DNA from: Fodinibius sp. Rm-B-1B1-1
GTDB taxonomy: Bacteria > Bacteroidota > Rhodothermia > Balneolales > Balneolaceae
Direction: 5' to 3'
DNA length: 64,000 nt
Assembly (NCBI RefSeq): GCF_038594945.1
Contig: NZ_JBCFYD010000002.1
Coordinates: forward strand, 620,001-684,000
The notes under the pieces are model-generated. The model had not been told where the DNA came from. It did no database searches and saw only the letters and a program-made list of their open reading frames with translations. Shown in pieces: positions 1 through 9,812 of the stretch (position 1 is its first letter; each line of letters opens with the position of its first letter). A program made the position numbers and the translations under genes.

Positions 1-117
1 AAAATGCTTATAAAACGAAACAAATTTAGGTTTTTGCAATACATAACCCATAATTAATGATTGTGGTGGTTTATTGCATTCATCACAGTAAACAATAAAA
101 TACGCATGAATTAGTTT

Positions 118-125
118 TACTTTTG
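118..125 (+). promoter_or_regulatory. -7 box of Bacteroidota type (TACTTTTG)
   Basis: TACTTTTG matches the TAnnTTTG -7 element known for the primary sigma factor of Bacteroidota. It lies about 60 bases before the TPR gene, which would give a leader of roughly 50 bases. No clear -33 TTTG is seen at the usual distance, so only half of the promoter is supported. Confidence 0.45.
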
Positions 126-183
126 TAAAATTCGTTTTATACATTTGCGTATTTGAAAACTTAATCCCAAAAAGAACGAACAA

Positions 184-1206
184 ATGAAATTGTTTAAATC
201 AGGTATATCGATATTACTTCTTGGCTTATTTATGTTAGGATTAGGCCAAACGGCAGACGCGCAGGATCGCAGAGAGGCTGTTCAAACATATAACAATGCT
301 CGAGAATTAGTGAATTCTGGTGAATATGAGCAGGCCATTGTGCAGTTCCAAAATGCTATAGAAGTGGCGAAGCAAATTGGTACAGAGGGGCAAGACATTG
401 TGGAGCGAGCAGAGAAGAAATTACCGGAAGTATATCGTCAAATTGCTCTTGATAAGTATCGTACGTTTAAAAATGACCAAACGATTTCTAACCTTGATGC
501 TACGATTGATGCCTTTGATGAGACCAAGGATGTAGCAGAAGAGTATGATAATTCTCCAATTGCAGATCAGGCTGATGGCGTTATTAATCAGTTGTTGTAT
601 AGCAAGTCTATTGTTCAGTACAAGCAGCAAAACTTCAAAGATGCACTTGCTACGCTTGATCAACTTATAGAGCGAGATCCAAATTATGCTAAGGCATACT
701 ATCAAAAAGGTATTGTACTCAAGAAAATTGAGGGCACCGAATTAGAGCGGTCTATGGAGCTTTTTGATAAAGCTATTGAGGTTGGGCAAAAAACTAATGA
801 CTCACAGATTGTATCCCGAGCAACAACAGCAGCTCATGATGAGCTTGTTTATCGCGGTGCTTCTGCAACTGAAGATAAAAACTATTCTCGTGCTAAAGAA
901 TTGTTAAATCGTGCCTTAGAGTATAATTCTAACTCAGCTGATGCACATTATCGTTTGGCTGAAGCGTATAATAAAACCCAGGATTGGCAACAGGCCGTAG
1001 ATCATTCTAAAGAAGCGCTTGGCTTTGAAACTGGTGGACGTACTGATAAAGCTAAGATTTATTTTGAGCTTGCAACGGCTTATCAAGGATTAGGACAAAA
1101 AGAAAATGCATGCGGTGCTTTTGGTAATGCTGCTTATGGTTCATTCAAATCCCCAGCTGAGCACCAAATGGAATATGAACTTGAATGTGAAAGTGCTACT
1201 GACTAA
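184..1206 (+). CDS. Exported tetratricopeptide-repeat protein
   Basis: A 340-residue protein with an N-terminal signal peptide (lysines at 2 and 5, hydrophobic core about 8-22, cleavage likely after ADA around residue 26). The rest is helical and carries several TPR units; the clearest are near residues 30-65, 140-180 (with the pattern Y..Q..F..A...L..L) and 230-290. TPR domains hold protein partners together, so the likely site is the periplasm or the periplasmic face of a membrane. There is no lipobox cysteine. It stands alone, with a -7 box upstream and a strong terminator downstream. The family is common in Bacteroidota, but neither partner nor role can be named from sequence. Confidence 0.85.
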   Translation: MKLFKSGISILLLGLFMLGLGQTADAQDRREAVQTYNNARELVNSGEYEQAIVQFQNAIEVAKQIGTEGQDIVERAEKKLPEVYRQIALDKYRTFKNDQTISNLDATIDAFDETKDVAEEYDNSPIADQADGVINQLLYSKSIVQYKQQNFKDALATLDQLIERDPNYAKAYYQKGIVLKKIEGTELERSMELFDKAIEVGQKTNDSQIVSRATTAAHDELVYRGASATEDKNYSRAKELLNRALEYNSNSADAHYRLAEAYNKTQDWQQAVDHSKEALGFETGGRTDKAKIYFELATAYQGLGQKENACGAFGNAAYGSFKSPAEHQMEYELECESATD

Positions 1207-1234
1207 TTAAGTTTTCAATAATTTACTAACCTTC

Positions 1235-1266
1235 AAAAGGCCTCCCAGCGGAGGCCTTTTTTATTT
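1235..1266 (+). terminator. Rho-independent terminator after the TPR gene
   Basis: An 11-bp stem, AAAAGGCCTCC pairing with GGAGGCCTTTT around a CAGC loop, followed by a T-rich tract. It lies about 30 bases after the TPR stop codon. Confidence 0.9.
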
Positions 1267-1350
1267 AAAGGATCTTCTCTTTTAAGTAAGCTATGCATTG
1301 ACTATTTTCAGCATCTAATTTTTGCCTTCAAACAAAACCATACTTTATTA

Positions 1351-3360
1351 ATGAGCTCAAAAAAATCCTCACTTGACGAGCTATGTGTAAACACGATTAG
1401 AACACTCTCGATTGATGCCGTGCAAGCAGCAGAATCAGGCCATCCGGGTATGCCCATGGGGATGGCTGATGCAGCCTATGTACTGTGGACAAAGTTTTTA
1501 AAGCATGATCCTGCTAATCCACGTTGGTATAATCGCGATCGGTTTATTCTTTCGGCGGGACATGGTTCTATGTTATTATATAGTTTATTGCATTTAACAG
1601 GTTACGATCTTTCCCTTCAAGAACTTAAAGACTTTCGTCAGTGGGGAAGTTTAACGCCTGGTCACCCAGAATATGGACTTACACCTGGTGTAGAAACAAC
1701 AACTGGCCCGCTTGGGCAGGGGTTTGCTACCGGTGTTGGAATGGCTATGGCTGAACGACACCTGGCCGCGAAATATAATAAAGATGGATTCCCTATCACC
1801 GACCATTATACCTACGGTATCGTAAGTGATGGAGATTTAATGGAAGGTATTTCGCAAGAAGCTGCTTCGTTGGCAGGCCATCTCGAACTCGGAAAGCTCA
1901 TTTATTTGTATGATGATAATGAGATTTCCATAGACGGAAGCACTGATCTTGCCTTCACCGAAGATGTTGAACAACGTTTTGATGCTGCCAAATGGCATAC
2001 TATCAAGATTGATGGTCACAATCACGCAGAAATTACTCGTGCCACTGAAGAAGCCCAACAAGAAACAGAACGACCATCATTGATCATATGCCGTACTCAT
2101 ATTGGATATGGTAGTCCCAATAAGCAAGATAGTGCAGCGTCTCATGGGGCACCGTTGGGCGAAGATGAAGTGCGTAAAACAAAAGAAAATCTAAATTGGG
2201 TTTCGGAAGAGAAGTTTCATATTCCCGATAAAGCGTTATCACATTTCCGTACTGCTATTGAAGATGGAGCAGAAGCATATCAACAATGGCAAGACCTCTT
2301 GGCATCTTATGAAGAAGAGTATCCCGACAATGCTAATGGTTTGAGAGATGCGATCAATCGGGAACTACCAGATAATTTTGAGGAATTCTTGCCGGAATTT
2401 GAGGCTGATGAAAAGGGAATGGCAACAAGGGCTTCGTCAGGAAAAGTATTACAAACACTTACCGAAAATGTACCTCAATTGGTAGGTGGCTCTGCTGATT
2501 TAACCGGAAGTAATAAAACCTGGATTGATGATGCGGGTATCTTTTCTGCATCTGATTACAGTGGTCGAAATATCCACTTTGGTGTGCGTGAGCATGCTAT
2601 GGGAGCCGCATTAAACGGGATGGCACTTCACGAGGGGATCATACCTTATGGTGGTACCTTCCTTATATTTTCCGATTATTGTCGTCCGGCTATTCGAATC
2701 GCTGCGTTATCACATATTCCTTCAATATTTGTAATGACGCATGATAGTATTGGGTTGGGCGAAGATGGTCCTACCCATCAACCGATCGAACATTTGGCTT
2801 CGCTGCGCGCTATGCCGTATACGTTGGTACTTCGTCCCGCTGATGCGAATGAGGTAGCTTGGTGCTGGAAATCTGCGTTGACATATACCGAGGGTCCATC
2901 GGTGATGGTGTTAACGCGTCAAAATGTGCCGACTTTCGAACGTACTGAAGCTAATAAGTCACAAAATGTTACCAGGGGTGGATATATCCTTGCCAATTCT
3001 GAGAAAGATCAGCCCGATGCGATTCTTATGGGCAGTGGATCTGAGGTGTATCGGGCCATGGAAGCAAAAGAAAAACTTGCTGAAAAGGATATCGATGTGC
3101 GTGTGGTGAGTATGCCTGCTTGGGAGCTGTTTCGCAAGCAAGACGAAGACTATCGTCAGTCAGTGCTGCCTGATGAAGTAACTGCGCGCGTTTCAATTGA
3201 AGCGGCGGCTACTTTTGGATGGAAAGAGTGGGTTGGTACCAAAGGGACTGCTATGGGGGTTGATCGCTTTGGAGCATCAGCACCTTATGAAGATATCTTT
3301 GAAAACTTTGGATTAACCAGCGATGATATGGTAGAGGAAGTCATCAAGTTGGTTGAGTAA
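1351..3360 (+). CDS. tkt: Transketolase
   Basis: A 669-residue full-length transketolase, which moves two-carbon ketol units between sugar phosphates in the non-oxidative pentose phosphate pathway using thiamine diphosphate. The three usual parts are present in order: the pyrophosphate-binding domain (residues about 1-330, with GHGSM near 70 and the ThDP/metal motif SDGDLMEG near 159 followed by DDNEIS), the pyrimidine-binding domain (about 350-530, with FGVREHAMG near 411 holding the catalytic Glu and [15 protein letters not shown]), and a C-terminal domain. The ATG follows a short AT-rich leader without an obvious Shine-Dalgarno sequence, as is usual in this group. It is a single gene between two terminators. 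Confidence 0.97.
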   Translation: MSSKKSSLDELCVNTIRTLSIDAVQAAESGHPGMPMGMADAAYVLWTKFLKHDPANPRWYNRDRFILSAGHGSMLLYSLLHLTGYDLSLQELKDFRQWGSLTPGHPEYGLTPGVETTTGPLGQGFATGVGMAMAERHLAAKYNKDGFPITDHYTYGIVSDGDLMEGISQEAASLAGHLELGKLIYLYDDNEISIDGSTDLAFTEDVEQRFDAAKWHTIKIDGHNHAEITRATEEAQQETERPSLIICRTHIGYGSPNKQDSAASHGAPLGEDEVRKTKENLNWVSEEKFHIPDKALSHFRTAIEDGAEAYQQWQDLLASYEEEYPDNANGLRDAINRELPDNFEEFLPEFEADEKGMATRASSGKVLQTLTENVPQLVGGSADLTGSNKTWIDDAGIFSASDYSGRNIHFGVREHAMGAALNGMALHEGIIPYGGTFLIFSDYCRPAIRIAALSHIPSIFVMTHDSIGLGEDGPTHQPIEHLASLRAMPYTLVLRPADANEVAWCWKSALTYTEGPSVMVLTRQNVPTFERTEANKSQNVTRGGYILANSEKDQPDAILMGSGSEVYRAMEAKEKLAEKDIDVRVVSMPAWELFRKQDEDYRQSVLPDEVTARVSIEAAATFGWKEWVGTKGTAMGVDRFGASAPYEDIFENFGLTSDDMVEEVIKLVE

Positions 3361-3384
3361 CCTTCTAAAATAATTACCTAAGTA

Positions 3385-3420
3385 TAAGGCGGATCTCATT
3401 ATTGGGATTCGCCTTTTTTA
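3385..3420. terminator. Terminator between tkt and the converging phosphatase gene
   Basis: AAGGCGGATCTC pairs with GGGATTCGCCTT across an ATTATT loop and ends in TTTTTT on the plus strand. It sits in the 57-base convergent gap. It reads best as the tkt terminator; it nearly abuts the stop codon of the minus-strand phosphatase gene. Confidence 0.8.
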
Positions 3421-4569
3421 TTTTCGTTCAATGTGATGCACGCACGTAAAAGTGACATCATCTACAGGTTCTTCACTGCCAATAAAATTTTCAAGTGACG
3501 ATTGTATCTTGTGAATGATAGATTTAGCATGAAGCGAGCCATAAACACTTATAAGACCATCCAATCGTTCATCACCATATTCTTCCCCCCATTCGTTGCG
3601 CGATTCAGTGAGTCCATCAGTATAAAAGATGATGCTGTCGTTGGGTTTAAAATGAAATTTCTTTTCCTGCAGGTGTTGCTCCATATTTTGGGAGGTCGTC
3701 ATCCCAAGGGCAAAACCATCCGAGCGTAAATCGAAGGTCGCATCGCGTTCGTTACTAAATAGTATAGGGGCATTATGCCCGGCGCGGGCAAAGATAAAGT
3801 GGTCTTCTCCTTTTGGGAAAAAGGCGGCACAGGCTGTTACAAAGGTTTTATCCTTAATATCAGATTTAACATAGTTGTTCAGTTCCAAAAATAGCTCTTT
3901 AGGGGAGGGGGAACTTTTTTCTATAATTAGATGGACTAATGCTTGCATTCGTACCATATACAAGGCAGCGGAAAGTCCTTTGCCCGAAACATCCGCAATG
4001 ACAATATAGGTTCCTTCATCACTCTCGATAACATCCACATAATCGCCGCCAACTTCTTTGGCCGTATTGGCAAAAGAGGCAATTTCAAGGTTATCACGGT
4101 AGTGTTCAGTGTTGGGCAGCAGGCTAAGCTGAATTTCTCGTGCGAGGTCGATTTCTCGTTTCACATCCGATTTTTCAAGGAGCTCAACAAGCAGTAGCAC
4201 AGCCATTGTGAGAAAGGCAAAGGGGAGCAAAAAGTCATAAAAAATGATAATTCCCGTAAGTTGTAAAAACCCGAATAGATAATGAGCTATAAACGAGATA
4301 ACGGATAACCCGAAGACCAATCGACGGGTTGGGTTGAGCCGCTGCGTAAGAGCTGAAAACAGGCGCATAATTTTTAGATGACCGGGAATCGTCTTATCCT
4401 CAGATTTTTGCACATCTTCGCCAACGGCTTCGGCGTAGAGCTGTTTTAGCCGATCAGTATCTTTGTAAAACTCTTTACCCATCCGTTCCCGGGTCATACC
4501 GGATACGTATTCCTTGTAAAAGCTTTTGGTATTCTGGAATGCTGACTGTGCTTCGTTTTTTAAACCCAT
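3418..4569 (-). CDS. Membrane-bound SpoIIE/RsbU-type PP2C phosphatase
   Basis: A 383-residue protein. After a soluble N-terminus (1-85) come two hydrophobic segments at about 88-108 and 112-130, then a signalling helix with the AREIQLSLLP motif and a PPM/PP2C domain typical of SpoIIE and RsbU. The metal-binding signatures are present: GGDYVDV, ADVSGKG, AGHNAP, FYTDGLTES and a final DDVT. Family knowledge: such enzymes dephosphorylate anti-anti-sigma (STAS) proteins in partner-switching pathways. No anti-sigma kinase or STAS gene lies nearby, so the target is unknown. The membrane segments suggest the phosphatase is held at the inner membrane. Transcription converges with tkt and diverges from polA. 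Confidence 0.9.
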   Translation of the reverse strand: MGLKNEAQSAFQNTKSFYKEYVSGMTRERMGKEFYKDTDRLKQLYAEAVGEDVQKSEDKTIPGHLKIMRLFSALTQRLNPTRRLVFGLSVISFIAHYLFGFLQLTGIIIFYDFLLPFAFLTMAVLLLVELLEKSDVKREIDLAREIQLSLLPNTEHYRDNLEIASFANTAKEVGGDYVDVIESDEGTYIVIADVSGKGLSAALYMVRMQALVHLIIEKSSPSPKELFLELNNYVKSDIKDKTFVTACAAFFPKGEDHFIFARAGHNAPILFSNERDATFDLRSDGFALGMTTSQNMEQHLQEKKFHFKPNDSIIFYTDGLTESRNEWGEEYGDERLDGLISVYGSLHAKSIIHKIQSSLENFIGSEEPVDDVTFTCVHHIERK

Positions 4570-4697
4570 GAAAAAGTCTGGTCGATTATTTATATGAAGT
4601 TGTTATTCGAAAACGAGGCGAAAAAGTTTTACCTTTTACCGGTTAAATTAATGATCAAATAGAAAGAATTTTAACGTTCTAAGAAAAAATGTAAAGC

Positions 4698-7478
4698 ATG
4701 TCGAAAAGCCTCCTGTTTTTATTGGATGGTATGGCGTTGGCCTATCGTTCGCACTTCGCTTTTATCAGCAGTAATTTAAAGAATTCTGAGGGTATTCCCA
4801 CCGGACCTATTTTGGGTTTTGCCAACACGCTTGAAAAGTTGTTGGAAGAACATAAGCCCACACACATTGCTGTTGCCTGGGATACGCAGGCACCCACATT
4901 TCGTCACGAAATGGATGAGGATTACAAGGCGAATCGACCACCTCAGCCCGAAGAACTTACCATTGGTATTCCGCTGATTAAGGAAATGATTGAGGGCTAC
5001 GGTATCGAAAATATTGAACAGGATGGGTACGAGGCTGATGATATTATTGGCACCGTTGCAGATCGAGCGAATGCCGAAGATGTGGAGGTATTTTTGGTGA
5101 CTCCGGATAAAGATTTTATGCAGTTGGTTCACGACCATATCACCATGTACAAACCGGATAACCAAAATGGTGGCTTTAACCTGATTGATCGAGAAGGGGT
5201 AAAAGATTATTTCGGCGTATATCCTGAAAAGGTGGTTGATGTACTTGCCATATTGGGGGATAAATCAGACAATATTCCCGGGGTCAAGGGGATTGGGAAA
5301 AAGGGTGCTCCTAAGCTTATTAATAAATATGGGACATTAGAAGCAGCTATTGAGGATGCGCCCAACATGAGTTCTAAGCGTCATCGCGAGGGCTTGCAAG
5401 AATATAAGGAAGAGGCTTTGCATGCGAAGGAGATGGTTAAAATTAAAACAGATGTTCCTGATACGATCGATTGGGAAGATTTGGATTGGCACGGTGCTGA
5501 TGATGAAAAGTTAGGGGCTTTTTTTAAGCGTATGGAATTCCGCACCCTTACCGAAAAGTATTTGGGGGAAAAGATTCAGCGCTCTATTGATAAGAAATCT
5601 GATCCTGCAGACGAAAATCAGCAGGATCTATTTATTGCTGAAGATGAAACAGAAGAAGAATCCCCGTTGGAAAGTTACGATGAAGATATCGTGACCTATG
5701 AACTGGTGGATACCGAGCAAAAACTTAAAGAGCTGGTCAAAAAACTTGAAGGGGAAAAAGTATTTTGTTTTGATACGGAGACGGATGGGGTTGATCCTAT
5801 GAAAAATAAACTGGTGGGATTATCAATCTCGGCAACACCGGGTGTGGCGTATTATATTCCCATCAACGGAGAGCAGGGATTTGAGGAGCAAGAAGCCTTG
5901 GATATTTTGAGCCCGCTTTTTACCAATCCGCAAACGACAAAAGTGGCCCACAACTTTAAGTTCGATTATATGATGTTGCGCAGGGCAGGCCTGGAGGTGA
6001 AGGGCGAAGCATTTGATACAATGATTGCTGCCTATCTGCTTGATGCAGATCAAAAGCTAAAGATGGATACGTTGGCGGAGACCTATCTGAATTATCAGCC
6101 TATCCCTATTACAGATCTGATTGGCAGTGGACGGAAACAAAAGTCGATGGACGAGTTTGAGCCTGAAGAGGTGCGTATTTATGCCTGTGAGGATGCAGAT
6201 ATTACCTTGAGGCTTTACGAAATACTTCGTGATAAGCTGGAAGGCGATGAGCTTACTGATATTGCCGAACAGCTCGAGTTTCCATTGATGGAGGTTTTAG
6301 CAAAGATGGAGATGAATGGGATTCTGTTAGACCAAGCAATGCTTGAAGAATTGTCACAGGATTTACGTGATGAAATAATAGAACTTGAGCAAGAAATTTA
6401 TGAGAAGGCGGGCACAGAGTTCAATATCAATTCTCCTAAACAGTTGGGCGAAGTAATGTTTGATAAGATGGGCTTGCCGGCTGGAAAAAAGACCAAAACC
6501 GGGCAATATTCTACGGCGGAGTCGGTCCTCAAGAAGTTGGCAAAAGATTACGAAATGCCGGATTTGATATTGGAGTACCGAGGCCTGAGTAAGTTGAAGT
6601 CTACGTATGTAGATGCTCTGCCAAAGCTTATTAATGAAGAGACTGGACGCATTCATACCGATTTTAATCAGCATATTGCAGCTACGGGACGTCTTTCTTC
6701 GTCGAATCCCAATTTGCAAAATATTCCCATCCGTACGGAACGGGGACGCGAAATTCGCAAGGCTTTTGTTGCTGATGATGGTTTTCAGTTACTTTCAGCT
6801 GATTATTCTCAGGTTGAGCTTCGGGTAATTGCCTCGATGTCTGGTGATGAAAATATGATTGAGGCCTTCCAAAATGACGAAGATATACACTCCCGGACAG
6901 CAAAAGAAATTTTTGATTTGGATTCAATTGATGACGTGACGTCTGATCATCGACGTAAGGCCAAAGAGGTAAACTTTGGAATTCCCTATGGTGTAAGTGC
7001 TTATGGTTTAGCCAATAGACTGGGAATTAGTAATGATGAAGGGAAAGAGATGATTGATCAATATTTTGAACGTTTTCCTGGAATTCAGGAATACATCAAC
7101 GAAACTAAAGCTTTTGCCAAGGAGTATGGATACGTCAAAACGCTGATGGGGCGGCGGCGTTATATTTCGGATATTAATGCCAGTAATTGGAATCGACGTT
7201 CATTTGCAGAACGCACGGCTATCAATATGCCCATACAAGGGACTGCAGCGGATATCATTAAGCAGGCGATGATTGACATCCAGCATTATCTTGAAGAGGA
7301 GCAGCTAAGGACGCGTATGCTTCTGCAGGTTCATGATGAACTTATTTTTGAGGTTCCTGAAGAAGAGGTTGATATGATCCCCGAAAATCTAAAAGGGTTA
7401 ATGGAGAATGCCTACGAGCTGGACTGTCCGCTAAAAGTAGATATGGGCTTGGCCGATAATTGGTTGAAAGCTCACTAA
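4698..7478 (+). CDS. polA: DNA polymerase I
   Basis: A 926-residue family A DNA polymerase used for Okazaki-fragment processing and repair. All three activities look intact. The 5'-3' nuclease domain occupies residues about 1-290 (GYEADDIIGT, TPDKDFMQLV, GDKSDNIPGVKGIG). The 3'-5' exonuclease domain lies near 340-520 and keeps its acidic residues in FDTETDG (about 357), the HNFKFD stretch and YACEDAD. The polymerase domain follows, with motif A DYSQVELR (about 700), motif B around RRKAKEVNFGIPYG and motif C QVHDELIFEV (about 876). The stop codon overlaps the end of the converging DUF2914 gene by four bases. Confidence 0.98.
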   Translation: MSKSLLFLLDGMALAYRSHFAFISSNLKNSEGIPTGPILGFANTLEKLLEEHKPTHIAVAWDTQAPTFRHEMDEDYKANRPPQPEELTIGIPLIKEMIEGYGIENIEQDGYEADDIIGTVADRANAEDVEVFLVTPDKDFMQLVHDHITMYKPDNQNGGFNLIDREGVKDYFGVYPEKVVDVLAILGDKSDNIPGVKGIGKKGAPKLINKYGTLEAAIEDAPNMSSKRHREGLQEYKEEALHAKEMVKIKTDVPDTIDWEDLDWHGADDEKLGAFFKRMEFRTLTEKYLGEKIQRSIDKKSDPADENQQDLFIAEDETEEESPLESYDEDIVTYELVDTEQKLKELVKKLEGEKVFCFDTETDGVDPMKNKLVGLSISATPGVAYYIPINGEQGFEEQEALDILSPLFTNPQTTKVAHNFKFDYMMLRRAGLEVKGEAFDTMIAAYLLDADQKLKMDTLAETYLNYQPIPITDLIGSGRKQKSMDEFEPEEVRIYACEDADITLRLYEILRDKLEGDELTDIAEQLEFPLMEVLAKMEMNGILLDQAMLEELSQDLRDEIIELEQEIYEKAGTEFNINSPKQLGEVMFDKMGLPAGKKTKTGQYSTAESVLKKLAKDYEMPDLILEYRGLSKLKSTYVDALPKLINEETGRIHTDFNQHIAATGRLSSSNPNLQNIPIRTERGREIRKAFVADDGFQLLSADYSQVELRVIASMSGDENMIEAFQNDEDIHSRTAKEIFDLDSIDDVTSDHRRKAKEVNFGIPYGVSAYGLANRLGISNDEGKEMIDQYFERFPGIQEYINETKAFAKEYGYVKTLMGRRRYISDINASNWNRRSFAERTAINMPIQGTAADIIKQAMIDIQHYLEEEQLRTRMLLQVHDELIFEVPEEEVDMIPENLKGLMENAYELDCPLKVDMGLADNWLKAH

Positions 7479-7867
7479 TTTTCAGTGACAACGAAATTTT
7501 TTGTGGCAAGCACATTACCATTTGCTCCTACGACCATAACACGCCAAGGCCCGGTCCAACTTTCAAGGATGGTTTTAGAACTCCATGTCCGCCAGTTATC
7601 GGAGGCAACAGTGAGGTCGATCCGCGCCTTTTCCTCATCCTTATAGTACCACTCGTGGGTAATTTGTGTGGTATCAGTGATGCCGTCGATGCGGGTAAAA
7701 CAGTATACAGTGCCTACTGTTGATGCAAATGTCGAATCGATACCAACGGGGCCTCTGTTTTCGATGGCGGTAGCGAAATCAAGCTGAGAAACGGTAATTT
7801 CTTGTGCTTGAACGTTCACCGCGGATAGGATGATTATTACACAGAATGCTATTATTGACGTTTTCAT
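7475..7867 (-). CDS. Exported DUF2914-family protein
   Basis: A 130-residue protein with a signal peptide (hydrophobic stretch about 5-18, cleavage near VQAQ at 19-22). The mature part matches the DUF2914 pattern: VYCFTRIDG, HEWYYKDEEKARIDL, NWRTWSSK and WTGPWRVMVV. The domain is a small beta-rich module often found on exported or membrane proteins; no molecular function is established for it. The gene is tail-to-tail with polA with a four-base overlap and no room for a separate terminator hairpin between them, so each terminator would lie inside the other gene. Confidence 0.85.
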   Translation of the reverse strand: MKTSIIAFCVIIILSAVNVQAQEITVSQLDFATAIENRGPVGIDSTFASTVGTVYCFTRIDGITDTTQITHEWYYKDEEKARIDLTVASDNWRTWSSKTILESWTGPWRVMVVGANGNVLATKNFVVTEN

Positions 7868-7920
7868 AAGCCACCTATGCTCTGTTTTATTTATGTAACC
7901 ATGTTAACGTAGTTTCAATT

Positions 7921-8544
7921 TTATTCCCTTAATTTAAATCGTGGCAAGTGAAGATTCCACTGAATTGCTGCTAATCGTAATCCGATTACAACTAACATAC
8001 CTAAGATAATTGTAAGTGTAGAATCTAATCTTGGAACCTGTAACAATAGATAGATAGTTGCACCGACCAGGGCGGCAGTGGCATAGATATCCCGACGAAG
8101 GATAAGCGGTATTTCACCGCTTAAAATATCACGAATCAGTCCGCCGACTGTTCCCGTAATGGCGGCCATAATGACGATAATTACGCCATTTGATACAACT
8201 TCTTGTGTTATTTGAGCTCCAAGGATGGTAAACACTGCCAAGCCTAAAGCATCCGCCAATAGTAATGCTTTTTCCGGAGGATTCTGGTATTGGGTATACC
8301 AAATGGTTAGGAGGGCAGCTACTAAGATGACCAACAGGTAAATGGGATCAGCAATCCAGAAAATAGGATGGCGGTCGAGAAGCAGGTCCCGAGTGGTACC
8401 TCCGCCAACAGCTGTGACTACGGCAATGATGACTACGCCTAACAGATCAAGGCTTTTGCGTCCAGCGGTAAGAGCCCCCGATATTGCAAAGACGGCTACC
8501 CCAAAAAGATCCAGCAGGTAAAGTATATCAACAGATTCTAACAT
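7921..8544 (-). CDS. TRIC-type (UPF0126) membrane protein
   Basis: About 207 residues made almost wholly of seven hydrophobic segments in two repeats of three plus one. The repeats carry the family signatures AISGALTAGRKSLDLLG with GGGTTRDLLL in the first half, and a degenerate copy with GTVGGLIRDIL in the second. Bacterial members related to trimeric intracellular cation channels conduct potassium or glycine; the substrate here is unknown. I place the start at the ATG at 8544 (MLESVDIL): an in-frame ATG further upstream at 8580 would put the first twelve codons inside the terminator hairpin of the preceding gene and would add residues the family lacks. Confidence 0.88.
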   Translation of the reverse strand: MLESVDILYLLDLFGVAVFAISGALTAGRKSLDLLGVVIIAVVTAVGGGTTRDLLLDRHPIFWIADPIYLLVILVAALLTIWYTQYQNPPEKALLLADALGLAVFTILGAQITQEVVSNGVIIVIMAAITGTVGGLIRDILSGEIPLILRRDIYATAALVGATIYLLLQVPRLDSTLTIILGMLVVIGLRLAAIQWNLHLPRFKLRE

Positions 8545-8562
8545 GTGTTTAGATATTGGAAA

Positions 8563-8592
8563 TAAAAAAGGGGAGCTCATATGAACTCCCCT
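8563..8592 (-). terminator. Terminator of the beta-barrel gene
   Basis: Read on the minus strand, AGGGGAGTTCAT pairs with ATGAGCTCCCCT (one G-T wobble) with almost no loop beyond the central TA step, followed by TTTTTTATT. It lies about 25 bases after the stop codon at 8617. Confidence 0.85.
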
Positions 8593-8616
8593 AAACCATT
8601 ACGTTTGAAGTGAGGA

Positions 8617-9729
8617 TTATCTAAAACTAATGCCAACGCCCAGATTATAACTTGAGTAATTAGATAAGGTATATGATCCTGAGATATGGAAGATGGCTGC
8701 ACGGAACCGAAAACCAGCCAGGGCTCGGAATCCATTATCTCCATCGATAGATACGTCAATAGGTTCGTCGACAGCGTCAACGATTAGTGGTTCATTATTT
8801 TGGGGATCACTCTCATAATCTTCGTTGGGAATGACTGTAGGGTAGGAGCCTGCCGTTTTTACATTGAACGAAGATGCCTCGTAGCCTACTCCGGCATAAA
8901 CAGAAATAATGGGTAGGCTTTTACCAACCAGTGCATTAATTGTCCAGGCATCAGTATTAAGCGCGACTGCCTGACCATCCCATTGTGAAGCATTGTAAGG
9001 ATTTTCGGTTCTGCTGGGTTCTTCGATTACATCTTCAGCCGACAGGTCCAAGTCGGAACCCACTTCCATATCGGTATAACCAAACATCACAGAGAGGTTA
9101 ACCGGTAGCATCTTTCCACCGGGTAACCATTGATTAATGCCGTGTTTTGCTCCAACACCAAACAGATTAAAAGAGCCAAAATCACCAATTTCAGTTTCCG
9201 GGGTGTAACGCACCATCAGCTCCGTATCTTTAATCAGCCCAACACCGGCTTTTATCATGGGAGCAGGCACATATCCAAAACCGGAGCCTTCAGGCATGTT
9301 GAATTCCAGTATCTTCTCGCGATTATTATTAATTTCTTCATAGTAAGCAAGAGAAGCACCTGTTTCATCGACACCATTAATAGTTGGAGAAACAGGATCG
9401 CTACCTTCAAGCTCTAATTTTTTGAGCCCTAAATCATTTACATTAAACGATTTGGCAGCGTCTGGTACAATAGCTAATCCAGAACTTACAGTAAGATCAA
9501 ACCCAAATTTGCTGTGTGGGCTGGCGGTATTAGTCCAGCCGGTATTGAGTGATGCCCCAAATCCTGATCCAAAAGGTTCAAGATAGGCGCGTGCCAATGT
9601 ATTGGCATCCTCTCTTCCTGATTGTAAAATATCACCAATATCTCCTACCTGAGCCTGTGCCGGCATCGAGGTAAGAGCAAAAAGTCCACTTAAAAAGACA
9701 ATAGTGAGTAAACGGTATCTTAATTTCAT
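8617..9729 (-). CDS. Outer-membrane beta-barrel protein, DUF6588-like
   Basis: A 370-residue protein with a signal peptide (MKLRYRLL, core to about 22, cleavage at AQAQ about 26). The mature start resembles DUF6588 proteins of Bacteroidota: DANTLARAYLEPFGSGFGASLN followed by alternating polar/hydrophobic strands. The C-terminus ends YNLGVGISFR, with a terminal Phe-Arg close to the BAM-type C-terminal signal. The sequence is consistent with a 12- to 14-strand barrel. The substrate, if it is a channel, is unknown. It has its own terminator and faces the rsgA gene upstream with an 83-base gap. Confidence 0.8.
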   Translation of the reverse strand: MKLRYRLLTIVFLSGLFALTSMPAQAQVGDIGDILQSGREDANTLARAYLEPFGSGFGASLNTGWTNTASPHSKFGFDLTVSSGLAIVPDAAKSFNVNDLGLKKLELEGSDPVSPTINGVDETGASLAYYEEINNNREKILEFNMPEGSGFGYVPAPMIKAGVGLIKDTELMVRYTPETEIGDFGSFNLFGVGAKHGINQWLPGGKMLPVNLSVMFGYTDMEVGSDLDLSAEDVIEEPSRTENPYNASQWDGQAVALNTDAWTINALVGKSLPIISVYAGVGYEASSFNVKTAGSYPTVIPNEDYESDPQNNEPLIVDAVDEPIDVSIDGDNGFRALAGFRFRAAIFHISGSYTLSNYSSYNLGVGISFR

Positions 9730-9812
9730 ATCCCTAACATTGATTTGCGGTTAATAGCCATCCAAGACTATTGCAATACTAAAAAATTTGAAGGTAACTC
9801 TCTAATTATTAA

